Assembly (NCBI GenBank): GCA_016281355.1
Contig: JAEEIL010000038.1
Span: forward strand, 1-33,143
Origin: Elusimicrobiaceae bacterium
GTDB taxonomy: Bacteria; Elusimicrobiota; Elusimicrobia; Elusimicrobiales; Elusimicrobiaceae
Length of the DNA: 33,143 nucleotides
Direction: 5' to 3'
Within the stretch, counting starts at the first letter, position 1; every line of letters starts with the position of its first letter. The position numbers and the translations under genes were made by a program. This document shows, piece after piece, positions 8,028 through 16,001 of the stretch. The notes under the pieces are model-generated. The model had not been told where the DNA came from, did no database searches, and was given only the letters and a program-made list of their open reading frames with translations.

Positions 8028-8966
8028 ATGAAACTAAAACAACTGTTAGTTATAGTGCCGATGTTGGCTGTGATGTGTGCATGCGGCAATAAAAATGTCT
8101 TACGAGAGAATTTAAAAGATTATCCTTATGATAAATATCTCTCTAAAGTAACGAGTTCAAACACTAAAGCTGATGCTAAAGAAGCCGCTTTAGCAGAAAT
8201 AAAAAATATCTTCGCTACCTTGCCTTCGGATCAACAAAGCCAGGCAAGACGGGAGAATATCCTTTCTTTAGCCAAAATTGCAAAGACATGGAAAATTAAA
8301 CAAGACAATGGTGAAAAACGTTATTATGCCATGGCAGTACTCGAACGCCAACCGGCCATGGAAGCCTTGCAACCTTATTATACAGGTTATGATGCGAAAA
8401 TAGAAAGTTTAACCAAAAAATTAAATGAGGAACAAGATAAATTTGTCCGCATTAAAAATGCTTTGACAATGGAAAAACTTTTAAAAGAAAGAAACCATTT
8501 AGATGATGAATATAAAATTTTATCTTATGATGCAACACCCTATAACGAAGAACTTTTATACAATGCCCGATCCGCATACAATAGGGCATTTTATGAAATA
8601 AAAATTTCTTCCAAAATTACCGGGGATGACCGTGAAACAGTTAAAACCCCGATTATCGACACTTTAAACACATTAGGTTTCCAAGTAGGTGAAAATTTAC
8701 CTAATGCCGATATAGACTTAGTAATGAAGGTTTATGTCGATAAATATGAATCCCAAACAACAAAGGGTTTAAATTGGTGCACTTCAACTGCAACGGTTAA
8801 CTTAAAAGATCTTGCTACCGGCGGTATTTTTGCAACATATTCAAAAACAGAACGTGAAGGTTCAGCAAGAAAAGAAACTGCGCAACTCAGAAGTTTAATC
8901 ACAGCCGGGCAAGATGCGGCACTTGCAGTAAAACAAAAAGTTTTAGAATATTTGGAACGTAAATAA
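8028..8966 (+). CDS. LPP20-family lipoprotein
   Basis: A 312-aa lipoprotein with lipobox MCAC (Cys at residue 19) and a good ribosome site (AAGGAG). The N-terminal half has the LPP20-like pattern YPYDKYLSKVTSSNTKADAKEAALAEIKNIF, a helix, and IAKTWKIKQDNGEKRYYAMAVLER; this family includes the Helicobacter antigen Lpp20 and FlgT-like N-domains. A charged helical, probably coiled-coil segment follows (about 125-180). A C-terminal alpha/beta domain (about 190-312) then shows YNRAFYEIKISSKI, LGFQVGENLPNADIDLVMKVYV and TATVNLKDLATGGIFATYSK. It follows the COG3014-type gene by 9 nt. The LpoB/COG3014/LPP20 set suggests an envelope complex, but the role is inferred from context only. Confidence 0.78.
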   Translation: MKLKQLLVIVPMLAVMCACGNKNVLRENLKDYPYDKYLSKVTSSNTKADAKEAALAEIKNIFATLPSDQQSQARRENILSLAKIAKTWKIKQDNGEKRYYAMAVLERQPAMEALQPYYTGYDAKIESLTKKLNEEQDKFVRIKNALTMEKLLKERNHLDDEYKILSYDATPYNEELLYNARSAYNRAFYEIKISSKITGDDRETVKTPIIDTLNTLGFQVGENLPNADIDLVMKVYVDKYESQTTKGLNWCTSTATVNLKDLATGGIFATYSKTEREGSARKETAQLRSLITAGQDAALAVKQKVLEYLERK

Positions 8967-8976
8967 GGAGTTAAAA

Positions 8977-9654
8977 ATGAAAAAATACTTATCTTTAATT
9001 ATCTGCTGTTTATTTTCATCAGCTTTACTTGCACAAGCGGGGCAATCTAAAGCAACGGACCAATCTGATGAAAAAGTTATGTATTCACTTGGATATTTGT
9101 TAGGCAATAATGTAAAAAAGCAACTTATTTTGGAAGATGAAGACTCTTATAAATCTTTTTCCCAAGGTATGCGTGATTCTTTACTTAACCGCAAATCACA
9201 GACTAATTTAGAAGAATATAAACCTTTAATTGCCAAAAAATATGAAGACGATAAAGCTACTTTAAGCGCAAAACGCAAAGTTGCCCAAGATGATTATTTG
9301 AAAAATGTTAAAAAAGATAAAAAATCAAAAGTACTTTCCAACGGGGCTGTTATACAAGTAGAAAGAAAAGGTAAAGGTAAAAATCCTAAAGCTGCGGATA
9401 CCGTAAAAGTACATTACACAGGCAAATTATTAGATGGCACCGTTTTTGACAGTTCCGTTGCCCGCGGTACACCGGCAGAATTTCCGTTAAACGGTGTTAT
9501 TTCTTGTTGGACTATTGGTTTGCAAGAAATGAAACCGGGTGCAAAAGCCACCTTGTATTGCCCGCCGGATACAGCTTACGGCAATATGCAGGCAGGCCCG
9601 ATTGAACCGAATTCTTTACTCATTTTTGACGTGGAATTATTGGAAGTTAAATGA
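8977..9654 (+). CDS. FKBP-type peptidyl-prolyl cis-trans isomerase, periplasmic
   Basis: A 225-aa protein with a Sec signal peptide (about 1-20, cleavage near LLAQA), an N-terminal dimerisation-type helical domain (about 30-130: VMYSLGYLLGNNVKKQL, KVAQDDYLKNVKKDKK) and a C-terminal FKBP domain (about 140-225). The FKBP core is visible as TVKVHYTGKLLDGTVFDSSVARGTPAEFPLNGVISCWTIGLQEMKPG and ending PNSLLIFDVELLEV. The layout is that of FkpA/Mip/FklB proteins, which isomerise Xaa-Pro bonds and act as folding chaperones. Cysteines in the FKBP domain (ISCW, LYCPP) are less usual. It follows the lipoprotein genes with a GGAG ribosome site, and its stop overlaps the next start (ATGA), so it belongs to the same operon. 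Confidence 0.92.
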   Translation: MKKYLSLIICCLFSSALLAQAGQSKATDQSDEKVMYSLGYLLGNNVKKQLILEDEDSYKSFSQGMRDSLLNRKSQTNLEEYKPLIAKKYEDDKATLSAKRKVAQDDYLKNVKKDKKSKVLSNGAVIQVERKGKGKNPKAADTVKVHYTGKLLDGTVFDSSVARGTPAEFPLNGVISCWTIGLQEMKPGAKATLYCPPDTAYGNMQAGPIEPNSLLIFDVELLEVK

Positions 9655-10205
9655 GAAAAAAACTATCCATAGCATTGTTGGCGTTCTCACTTGCGATGCT
9701 ATGTGCTAATTTTATTGTGAGGAGGATTGGTAAATTTTTACCTCCTCCTCAACAAGAAATAGAAGAAGAGAGGGACTTTTCCCCTTTTGAAAAAATTAAG
9801 CGAGACGAACAGGAACAACAAAAAACCGAAGAAGTAATTATAGACAGTACTCTTTTAGTTTTAAAAGAACAGGAAGGAATTGAACAAAATTTTGAGCAAG
9901 AAAAAGAAATAGTAAAACCGGTTCTAAAATTTGAATTAACGGAAGAAGAAAAACAAACTATCGAAACTTACAGCCAAAACCCTAAACTTAGGACATTTAT
10001 TGAAGAAATTTTTACTGTGGTTTCGCAAGAGGATTTAGAACAAGAGAATTATTTACAAATAGCCCATAGCCCGGAAGTAAGAAATATTTTTATGAAATAT
10101 TCCCAAGATGAAGATTTTCGCAAAATTGCAACAGAAGTCATGAAAGACAAAAATATGCTGCAACTTGCAAAAAAAATAGTTAATAACAGTGAGGTAAAAA
10201 AATGA
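9651..10205 (+). CDS. Membrane-anchored acidic helical protein, unknown
   Basis: A 184-aa protein that I do not recognise. One N-terminal transmembrane segment or uncleaved signal (about 5-24, LSIALLAFSLAMLCANFIV) is followed by a proline-containing hinge (PPPQQ), a strongly acidic charged region (about 37-85) and a helical C-terminal domain with LTEEEKQTIETYSQNPKLRTFIEEIF, SPEVRNIFMKYSQDEDFRKIATEVMKD. The C-terminal pattern of short amphipathic helices suggests a small interaction domain outside the membrane. Its ATG overlaps the stop of the FKBP gene by 4 nt and its own stop overlaps the next start by 4 nt. This makes it a coupled operon member. Confidence 0.75.
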   Translation: MRKKLSIALLAFSLAMLCANFIVRRIGKFLPPPQQEIEEERDFSPFEKIKRDEQEQQKTEEVIIDSTLLVLKEQEGIEQNFEQEKEIVKPVLKFELTEEEKQTIETYSQNPKLRTFIEEIFTVVSQEDLEQENYLQIAHSPEVRNIFMKYSQDEDFRKIATEVMKDKNMLQLAKKIVNNSEVKK

Positions 10206-10720
10206 TAGGTCTTTTCTTAGCAATACTCTTAATTATACTTTTAATTTTATTTGTTTTGAAAATTATCTTTGAACATACTGATTTTCAAACATGGCTCAAT
10301 ATCTTAATTATAACGATAATTTTATTCACGGTAATATTATCTATTTATATATTACTCCGTAAAGCTAATGTTATTGAGTCTCCGTCCAAAGCACAAGTTA
10401 CTAAAGAAGAAACTTTGGAAAAGAAATCCAGCAAACCTAAGGCGCATCCTCAAAAAGATATATCTGAGATGAGTGATGAGGAACTCTCTTCCTTGTTATC
10501 AGAAGAATATTTAACCTATAAAACAGACTATGAAAAACAACACGAAGGGGAAGACGGAACAGATTATGCAAGACAGCAGATCATGGAAAAATACGGCTTA
10601 ACTGAAGAAGAGTGGGATGAATTATATAAAAGATTCGTACAAGAAGGTTACTTGGACAAAGCAGCGCAAAAACTTAACTTGGGTATAGATTACTTAATAA
10701 AAACCGACAACAAAGATTAA
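10202..10720 (+). CDS. Two-helix membrane protein with acidic soluble tail, unknown
   Basis: A 172-aa protein that I do not recognise. Two hydrophobic helices lie at the N-terminus (about 2-20 and 29-52) with a short loop, followed by a lysine-rich linker (about 58-88) and an acidic helical domain including MSDEELSSLLSEEYLTYKTDYEKQHEG and YGLTEEEWDELYKRFVQEGYLDKAAQKL. It is the last gene of the operon, coupled by an ATGA overlap and followed within about 25 nt by a strong terminator. It may pair with the preceding membrane-anchored protein; this is a guess from adjacency. Confidence 0.72.
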   Translation: MIGLFLAILLIILLILFVLKIIFEHTDFQTWLNILIITIILFTVILSIYILLRKANVIESPSKAQVTKEETLEKKSSKPKAHPQKDISEMSDEELSSLLSEEYLTYKTDYEKQHEGEDGTDYARQQIMEKYGLTEEEWDELYKRFVQEGYLDKAAQKLNLGIDYLIKTDNKD

Positions 10721-10740
10721 AACCATATCAAACAACAAAT

Positions 10741-10784
10741 AAAAACCCCGTTAAATTGAAATTATTCAAAATAACGGGGTTTTA
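10741..10784. terminator. Bidirectional Rho-independent terminator
   Basis: A stem of 12 pairs, AAAACCCCGTTA against TAACGGGGTTTT (10742-10753 and 10772-10783), with an 18-nt loop. A-runs and T-runs flank it, so it can work from both sides. It lies between the plus-strand lipoprotein operon (ends 10720) and convergent pyrR (ends 10800). Confidence 0.88.
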
Positions 10785-10799
10785 ATATAAGTCAGAATA

Positions 10800-11351
10800 T
10801 TATTTTTCGCGTTCTGATTGGCCGCCGATATTGTGAACAATACAATCATCACCGTCTTTTTCAATTAAATGCACATGGATGATATCATCATCAGCTGTAA
10901 TAACTTCCTTGCCGATATAATCTGCTTTCACAGGGATTTCACGATGTCCGCGATCCACCATAACTAAAAGTTCTACTTTGCGTGGGCGGCCAAGATCAGT
11001 TATTGCATCTAAAGCAGAACGCACTGTCCTGCCGGTATACAAGACATCATCGACAACAATTAAATTCTTATCCTTAATATCAAAACCCACAGATGACTGT
11101 TTAATTTGGGGGTCTTCGGCAACTTTTGAAAGATCATCACGGTACCAAGTTATATCTAAAACACCTACGGGTAAGGTAATACCCGCAAACTTTTTAATGC
11201 GTTCCTGTAAACGGTTTGCCAAATATACACCGCGTGTCTTTATGCCAATTAAGCATAAATTGGAAGTATCACTGTAATTTTCCAAAATTTGATGGGCCAT
11301 ACGATCCAAAGACCTTAGCATATCTGCTTGGTTTGCAATTATCTTTTTCAT
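10800..11351 (-). CDS. pyrR: PyrR-type phosphoribosyltransferase (pyrimidine operon regulator / uracil PRTase)
   Basis: A 183-aa type I phosphoribosyltransferase of the PyrR family. The PRPP-binding loop is VVDDVLYTGRTVR (99-111). Other family features are LCLIGIKTRGVYLANRL (32-48), PVGVLDITWYRDDL (61-74) with the PyrR-typical YRDDL, and RKVELLVMVDRGHREIPVKADYIGKEV. In Bacillus, PyrR binds pyr mRNA and has uracil phosphoribosyltransferase activity. Here no pyr genes are adjacent, and its own leader is too short for an attenuator, so any regulatory target would lie elsewhere. It has a strong ribosome site (AAGGAG), its own promoter and a terminator, so it is a single-gene unit. Confidence 0.92.
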   Translation of the reverse strand: MKKIIANQADMLRSLDRMAHQILENYSDTSNLCLIGIKTRGVYLANRLQERIKKFAGITLPVGVLDITWYRDDLSKVAEDPQIKQSSVGFDIKDKNLIVVDDVLYTGRTVRSALDAITDLGRPRKVELLVMVDRGHREIPVKADYIGKEVITADDDIIHVHLIEKDGDDCIVHNIGGQSEREK

Positions 11352-11377
11352 ATAATCTCCTTATGGTGATTTTTTAA

Positions 11378-11406
11378 ATTATAGAAAAATTAGGTATATA
11401 TTTCAA
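11378..11406 (-). promoter_or_regulatory. Promoter of pyrR
   Basis: On the minus strand TTGAAA (11401-11406) is separated by 17 bp from TATAAT (11378-11383), close to the ideal housekeeping promoter. The -35 lies in the last codons of the upstream TPR gene. The predicted start of transcription is roughly 20 nt before ATG 11351, so there is no room for a regulatory leader. Confidence 0.75.
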
Positions 11407-12442
11407 GATAGGTGTGCAGGCCTTCTGCTTGTGCCCGTCTAACAGCGGCAAAATAAATTTTGTCTGCTTTAGCTTTATCACCCAACGCATAAATAACTTG
11501 TGCAAGGGAAATTTCCGTCAAAAGTTGACCACGTATTTCATCGGAATTAGCAAATAATTTTTTAGCTTCTTCCAAGACCGCTAATGCTTGCTTTAATTTG
11601 TTTTGACGCTTTAAAACATCGGCTTGCCCCCATTTAACAAAGCCGAGGTCAACAGTATCATGTATCGCTGTATAAAGCAATGCGGCACGTTTATAGTGTT
11701 TGCTCGCTTTATCTAAAAATCCGGCCTGCCTTAAACCGTTTGCCATACCGCAATTTGTATATGCTTTGCCAAAGATATCTTGTGTTTTAGCAAATAACTT
11801 TTCCGCCTTTTCATAATTTAATACGCAATTTTTTGCATCCCCGCTGACACGCAAAATACCGGCAAGCCCGCATAAAGCATAAGCCATAGAGATTTTATCT
11901 TTAATAACAGAAGCGTATTTATAACTCTGTTTAAATAAATTTATGCCTTCTTTAAAATCCCCCTCAAGACGGCAAATACCGCCCAAAGCCCAAGCAATAA
12001 ATGAAAGGCCTTCATAATCTTTTTCGCTTTGATAATACTCCTGTACTTCTTTAAGCAAAATTTTTGATTCTTTTAATTTACCTTCGGCGCGAAGGGCCAA
12101 AGCAAGTTCCTGCAATGCCAAAATAGCTGCATCAAGCAATTGTTCTTTACGGGCAATTTCCCCGGCGCTTGTAGCAAATTTTTGAGCTTCTTTTGCTTTA
12201 CCGAGCGTACGGTAACATTTGGATAAAGCAAGCAATATATCAATTTTTTCCTCTGCAATTTTGGCAATTTTTTGCGCTTTTTTTGCCTCCGTTATTGCTT
12301 CTTCAAATTTACCGAGGAGGCGGTAAGCCTCACTTTTTATAAAATAAAAATAACTGTCTTTACCTTTATAAGAAAGCAAAATTTCTAAAACTTCGGCGGG
12401 TTTGTTTTCATTTAATAAATTTTCTAATTTTTCTTTATCCAT
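11390..12442 (-). CDS. TPR-repeat protein, last gene of the pilus operon
   Basis: A 350-aa protein made almost wholly of tetratricopeptide-like helical pairs of about 40 residues. At least seven are visible, for example SYFYFIKSEAYRLLGKFEEAITEAKKA, ISMAYALCGLAGILRVSGDAKNCVLNYEKAEKLF and AYTNCGMANGLRQAGFLDKASKHYKRAALLY. No signal peptide or transmembrane helix is seen, so it should be cytosolic. I start it at ATG 12442 (MDKEKLENLL), not at the farther in-frame Met at 12553, because the latter would lie inside the upstream peptidase gene and the sequence between lacks TPR character. The start is one base after the peptidase's stop, indicating coupling. Repeat units alternate alanine, glycine and cysteine at equivalent places. 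The role is unknown; TPRs mediate protein contacts. Confidence 0.82.
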   Translation of the reverse strand: MDKEKLENLLNENKPAEVLEILLSYKGKDSYFYFIKSEAYRLLGKFEEAITEAKKAQKIAKIAEEKIDILLALSKCYRTLGKAKEAQKFATSAGEIARKEQLLDAAILALQELALALRAEGKLKESKILLKEVQEYYQSEKDYEGLSFIAWALGGICRLEGDFKEGINLFKQSYKYASVIKDKISMAYALCGLAGILRVSGDAKNCVLNYEKAEKLFAKTQDIFGKAYTNCGMANGLRQAGFLDKASKHYKRAALLYTAIHDTVDLGFVKWGQADVLKRQNKLKQALAVLEEAKKLFANSDEIRGQLLTEISLAQVIYALGDKAKADKIYFAAVRRAQAEGLHTYLEIYT

Positions 12443-12443
12443 A

Positions 12444-13496
12444 TTACTTACCGTTGTTGTTTTTAATTTTTTTACGGCCCATTGCTTGAAACGCAGTAAG
12501 CCAATACCAAAAATCTTTCTCAAAATCCAAGATATTTTGATATTTATAAGCAATTTTTAGGGCTTCCTCTTCACTTGGACGAACCATAATTTTCTTACCA
12601 TCTTCAGATAAAATCGGTTTGCCGTTTGTATCTGTTTTAACAGAATATCTTGCAAGTGTCGTCATAAATTGCTGGAATTGCATACGCTTATTAGCGGTTA
12701 TGGAATTATTGGATCTAAACAAGAATCGGACCATCGCATAAGCTTGTAAATACCAATCATCTACTTTGTCGTTTGCAAGGGCCTTGTCATAAGAATCAGG
12801 TTCCATAAAATCAACAAAATTTTGGAAGAATACCACTTTATCTGAAACCGCAAATTTACGCAGGGCTTCTTTCTCTTTTTGGCTTAGGCCACCCGTTTCC
12901 TTGCGCTTTTTTAAAGTCTCATACTCTCCACCTGAAAAGATATTTATAACTATTAAATCATTATTCCAAACACCGCCCTTAGGTGTTTGGGCTATATCTT
13001 CCATATTTACTGCGAGGCCTTCATTAAGCCATACAGGCGGTTCTCTACGAGGAGCTTTGGAGTTTGGAGGATTAAAGGTGTTTTCTACAAACAAATGTGT
13101 AAGTTCATGTGTAAACTTCTTCATCATTCGTTTTTGATGATCCGGCTCATCATACATAACAATGATATTCCTACCCGGATCAAAAAGAGCACCGGACCAA
13201 TCTTCTGCGATATCATGGTTATGCATTAAAAAACTTTTTTTATCTTGATAGACTTCGACACTGACTTTACTGGGAATCATCCACGCAATATTTTGACGCA
13301 ACATTTGAAATACATTATTAAATTGCATAGCAAGATTGGGGGTCATCATCCCACGTGTATGAGGTTCAATTTTTATTTGGAAACCACCTAAATTGCTATT
13401 TACCCATTTTATATCACTTGTTTTATCTTGTGCCAGGCAAAGCAATACCCCTGATACAAATAATAAAACAAAAAGTAATATTTTTTTAATTTGCAT
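12444..13496 (-). CDS. Secreted peptidase MA-like (gluzincin) metalloprotease
   Basis: A 350-aa protein with a Sec signal peptide (about 1-23, cleavage near CLAQ). The zinc motif HELTH is at residues 130-134, with the downstream glutamate in WLNEGLAVNMED (Glu159). This is the HExxH...E layout of gluzincins of the peptidase_MA-like domain. The region before it (DWSGALFDPGRNIIVMYDEPD) matches the family's usual strand preceding the active-site helix. A helical C-terminal half follows (YLQAYAMVRFLFRSN). It should be periplasmic or exported. It begins 6 nt after the stop of the last prepilin-like gene, and the TPR gene follows one base after its own stop. Possible targets are pilins or surface proteins, which is inference only. 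Confidence 0.86.
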   Translation of the reverse strand: MQIKKILLFVLLFVSGVLLCLAQDKTSDIKWVNSNLGGFQIKIEPHTRGMMTPNLAMQFNNVFQMLRQNIAWMIPSKVSVEVYQDKKSFLMHNHDIAEDWSGALFDPGRNIIVMYDEPDHQKRMMKKFTHELTHLFVENTFNPPNSKAPRREPPVWLNEGLAVNMEDIAQTPKGGVWNNDLIVINIFSGGEYETLKKRKETGGLSQKEKEALRKFAVSDKVVFFQNFVDFMEPDSYDKALANDKVDDWYLQAYAMVRFLFRSNNSITANKRMQFQQFMTTLARYSVKTDTNGKPILSEDGKKIMVRPSEEEALKIAYKYQNILDFEKDFWYWLTAFQAMGRKKIKNNNGK

Positions 13497-13502
13497 TTGT
13501 TA

Positions 13503-13865
13503 TTATTGGCCTGCGTTTACATCTACATTGACAGTAAACTGCGTGGTTACCGTATAATTACCTTCTACATTTTCACCGTCAGTAGCATTCATCATAATGT
13601 TACCGACACTGCCATTCGCTTGGAAGAAACGGCAGTTCATGGACAAATTTGAGCCCGGCGGTTCACCCAATAATTCAGAAGTAGCCTGATAAGCCATATA
13701 CTGATCTAAACAACTGTCAGCAACTATTTGTGCTTCTAAAATTCGGGCTGATCTTGACAAATTGGCAGTTCTTGTAACGGCATATCTAAGCATTAGAACC
13801 GCAAAAGCCGCAACAATTAAACCTATAACTAAAACTTGCATTAAAGCAGAACCTTTTTTAGACAT
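13503..13865 (-). CDS. Prepilin-like minor protein lacking Glu5 (GspK/PilX-like position)
   Basis: A 120-aa protein beginning MSKKG|SALMQVLVIGLIVAAFAVLMLRYA, with a short basic leader, Gly at -1 and one hydrophobic helix, as in type IV prepilins. Position +5 is Gln, not the usual Glu. In type II secretion GspK and some PilX-like minor pilins also lack Glu5, and it is the last of the prepilin run, as gspK is. It is much shorter than typical GspK (about 300 aa), so the equivalence is by position and motif only. The soluble part is beta-rich with two cysteines (DSCLDQY, NCRFFQ). The start codon abuts the stop of the previous gene. Confidence 0.78.
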   Translation of the reverse strand: MSKKGSALMQVLVIGLIVAAFAVLMLRYAVTRTANLSRSARILEAQIVADSCLDQYMAYQATSELLGEPPGSNLSMNCRFFQANGSVGNIMMNATDGENVEGNYTVTTQFTVNVDVNAGQ

Positions 13866-14549
13866 TTAAACACCCCTCCTTGTGGGTAAAATATGGCTGA
13901 CTCTGAAATAAACATCCGGGATATCTTGACCAAAATTTCTCTTAATTTCATATTGCGCCACCATATCATCACCACTAGTGATGCTGAAGCCATTAACATA
14001 TGGCATTACCACTTCCCTATTGCTTTCATTAGAACAATAACTATGCGCTGTGCTAATTAATGTTGATATTGACATATCGGAAGTTGTTTCAAGGAAATTA
14101 TTAGTACAACGATAAACCATGTGATTGTCTGCATCGTAAACATAAATTACATAAGAAGGTTTTATGCAATGGCCGGTCATACCATCCAACCCTTCCAACC
14201 ACTGATTATTTGAAGTTCCGCAAACAGGGGCCGTTGTTCTTGAAATTTTAGGACTACTTATATCACTATAATCTATAACTGCGTTTTTGATTGCTATATA
14301 CTCATTACTGTGGGTGCATGAAGGTAGACCGGGATACACTCTCGGACAAATAACATCACTTGCAAAAACGAAATCAGAATAAAGTTTCCTAAGAAAAATG
14401 GTACTATCGTTTTTTATGATAGATTGGCGTTGTGCTTGGGCTGTATGATTAGAAGAAGTTTTCCACATGGCAACCAAAGAAAGCATTACCATACCTGTAA
14501 TAAAGATGGATACCAATAATTCCATTAAGGTAAAGCCCTTCTTTGTCAT
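13866..14549 (-). CDS. Minor prepilin, PilW/GspJ-like
   Basis: A 227-aa prepilin with leader MTKKG and mature start FTLMELLVSIFITGMVMLSLVAMWK (Glu5 present). A large C-terminal globular part contains several cysteines (VICPRVYPGLPSC, APVCGTS, GHCIKPS, RCTNNF, SYCSNES). Length and position in the gene order fit a PilW/GspJ-type minor pilin. I start it at ATG 14549, which overlaps the previous stop as ATGA and has GGAGG at the right distance, and not at the upstream in-frame TTG at 14564, which would extend the leader unnaturally. Minor pilins prime pilus assembly at the inner membrane. Confidence 0.82.
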   Translation of the reverse strand: MTKKGFTLMELLVSIFITGMVMLSLVAMWKTSSNHTAQAQRQSIIKNDSTIFLRKLYSDFVFASDVICPRVYPGLPSCTHSNEYIAIKNAVIDYSDISSPKISRTTAPVCGTSNNQWLEGLDGMTGHCIKPSYVIYVYDADNHMVYRCTNNFLETTSDMSISTLISTAHSYCSNESNREVVMPYVNGFSITSGDDMVAQYEIKRNFGQDIPDVYFRVSHILPTRRGV

Positions 14550-14998
14550 AATGCCTCCTGACAATTTGCCTGTATATCTAAAATTTCAAAATTTTGCAAA
14601 GGAACAGAAGTTGGCTCCGCTCCGGGAGTTGTGGAAAGAAAAGCACTCGGATTATTAGCGGAAGTCGTATCGGTGATCTCATATGTAAAAGCCCTGGTAG
14701 TACCGGAACACACATTATCAAAATTAAAGGTAAAAAACTGATTACAACCAATTATACTCTGAGGCCCGGTAAAAGAGAAAACTCCGATACAACTTCTTAA
14801 ACTGCAATTTGTATTTGAACGACAATCTTTAATAGCAGCATAGGCACTATCTATGGCATATAAAACTTCTTCCCTTTCAGAAGATGCAATCATAGCACGC
14901 CTGCTGGACATTAAAGCAGAAAACACTGCCCCCACCATGACAACCACCAAAAACATGGCTATTACTGCTTCCATTATTGTGTAACCTTTATTTTTCAT
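14546..14998 (-). CDS. Minor prepilin, PilV/GspI-like
   Basis: A 150-aa prepilin with leader MKNKG and mature start YTIMEAVIAMFLVVVMVGAVFSALMSSRRAM (Glu5 present). The MEAVIAMFLV pattern is typical of PilV/GspI proteins. The C-terminal part has cysteine pairs (DCRSNTNCSLRSCIG, IIGCNQFF, DNVCSG, ANCQEAL). A GGTGG ribosome site precedes the start. The stop overlaps the start of the PilW/GspJ-like gene, so the two are translated together, as I and J often are. Confidence 0.82.
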   Translation of the reverse strand: MKNKGYTIMEAVIAMFLVVVMVGAVFSALMSSRRAMIASSEREEVLYAIDSAYAAIKDCRSNTNCSLRSCIGVFSFTGPQSIIGCNQFFTFNFDNVCSGTTRAFTYEITDTTSANNPSAFLSTTPGAEPTSVPLQNFEILDIQANCQEAL

Positions 14999-15021
14999 AA
15001 TTTTACCACCAATAAAATGTA

Positions 15022-15510
15022 TTAATCACATTCATCTTTACCTTCTCTACACACCCTACCCAAAGCATCCATACAAGCGCATCTGCCATTATATGACCCT
15101 GCATTATCATTACCTACCATGGAAATCACAGGGACAACACCGTTATTCGTACAAGCCACGCAGCTGGGATTTCCTAATGTAAAAGAATATCTGCTTTGAA
15201 CATCCTCACTGGGCCTTATATATTTACAGCTTACTAATGTCTGCGGGCCAACTTGTAAATTTGATGCACCATAAAAATCTGATATCTTACATTTAAAATA
15301 TGCAGATGCCTCAGTAACTGTTACACCAGGATAATCTTTTTCAAAATTCATACGGGCTTCATTAAGTTCCCTCATATAATTAAGTGCTTTAGCATTATGG
15401 GCATCATCTATATAACCTCTAACGAAAGGAGCACTTAAAGTAGCCAAAATAGTCAAAATAGCTATGACAGCCAACATTTCCGCTAAAGTAAAAGCTTTTT
15501 TATTACTCAT
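15022..15510 (-). CDS. Cysteine-rich prepilin with Ala at -1
   Basis: A 162-aa prepilin-like protein starting MSNKKA|FTLAEMLAVIAILTILATLSAPFVRGY, with Glu5. The residue before the expected cleavage site is Ala, not the usual Gly, so processing by the prepilin peptidase may be less efficient or differ. The C-terminal domain holds eight cysteines, including CVAC and CAC pairs and a terminal VCREGKDECD, pointing to several disulfides. Its start overlaps the previous stop by one base (TAATG). It is probably a structural or minor pilin of this system; which one cannot be told from sequence. Confidence 0.8.
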   Translation of the reverse strand: MSNKKAFTLAEMLAVIAILTILATLSAPFVRGYIDDAHNAKALNYMRELNEARMNFEKDYPGVTVTEASAYFKCKISDFYGASNLQVGPQTLVSCKYIRPSEDVQSRYSFTLGNPSCVACTNNGVVPVISMVGNDNAGSYNGRCACMDALGRVCREGKDECD

Positions 15511-16001
15511 TATTGCACCTCTACCGTTGAATCAGTATTAGGGTTAAAGAAAGCACATTTGGGATATCCTTCTACTTGTTCTTTGGGAAGCATAAAAACT
15601 GTTAGCATATTAAGATTCCCTCCGCAATCACCACTACTGGGATTACCAAAATAGAAATCAAAATGAGAATCAAACCCTAAACTTCTTTCCACATCACCGC
15701 AACCGAAGATACTCATAACCCTGTTCCTAGGATCTGCACTTTGATAATCACATACCGCTGAATTAAGATCAGTGATATGCAAATTCCCTGCTAAGTTAGG
15801 CTCCCCGTGTTCTATTTTAAATCTTTCGACAGCACCACCCAGGGCCGCTAATTTTCCCCTTGCTGCCTTTACCTCGCCTTCCCTCATAGTAGTAGTATAA
15901 TGGTAAACTGCATAACTTGCAAGTACCGCAACTAAAATTACGGTAACAATTAATTCTATAAGAGTAAAACCTTTTTTAGTAAAACAATTAAATTTATTCA
16001 C
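15510..16001 (-). CDS. Prepilin (GspG/H- or PilA/PilE-like)
   Basis: A 163-aa prepilin with mature start FTLIELIVTVILVAVLASYAVYHYTTTMREGEVKAARGKLAALGGAVERFKIEHG, Gly at -1 and Glu5. The soluble domain is small with four Cys (AVCDYQS, FGCGDVER, GDCGGN, PKCAFF), the last two probably closing a C-terminal D-loop. The start is GTG at 16001, inside the last codons of the previous gene, with GAGG about 9 nt upstream; this gives a 10-residue leader MNKFNCFTKKG, a little long but within the family's range. The helix-to-domain arrangement is like that of major pseudopilins. Confidence 0.8.
   Translation of the reverse strand: MNKFNCFTKKGFTLIELIVTVILVAVLASYAVYHYTTTMREGEVKAARGKLAALGGAVERFKIEHGEPNLAGNLHITDLNSAVCDYQSADPRNRVMSIFGCGDVERSLGFDSHFDFYFGNPSSGDCGGNLNMLTVFMLPKEQVEGYPKCAFFNPNTDSTVEVQ

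Noticed and set aside
11352-11389. PyrR-type attenuator leader before pyrR
   Set aside because: The predicted transcript start leaves only about 20 nt, and no anti-terminator/terminator hairpins are present.
12443-12553. Longer N-terminus for the TPR protein
   Set aside because: It overlaps the peptidase gene and reads an out-of-frame version of its tail; ATG 12442 next to the stop is the coupled start.
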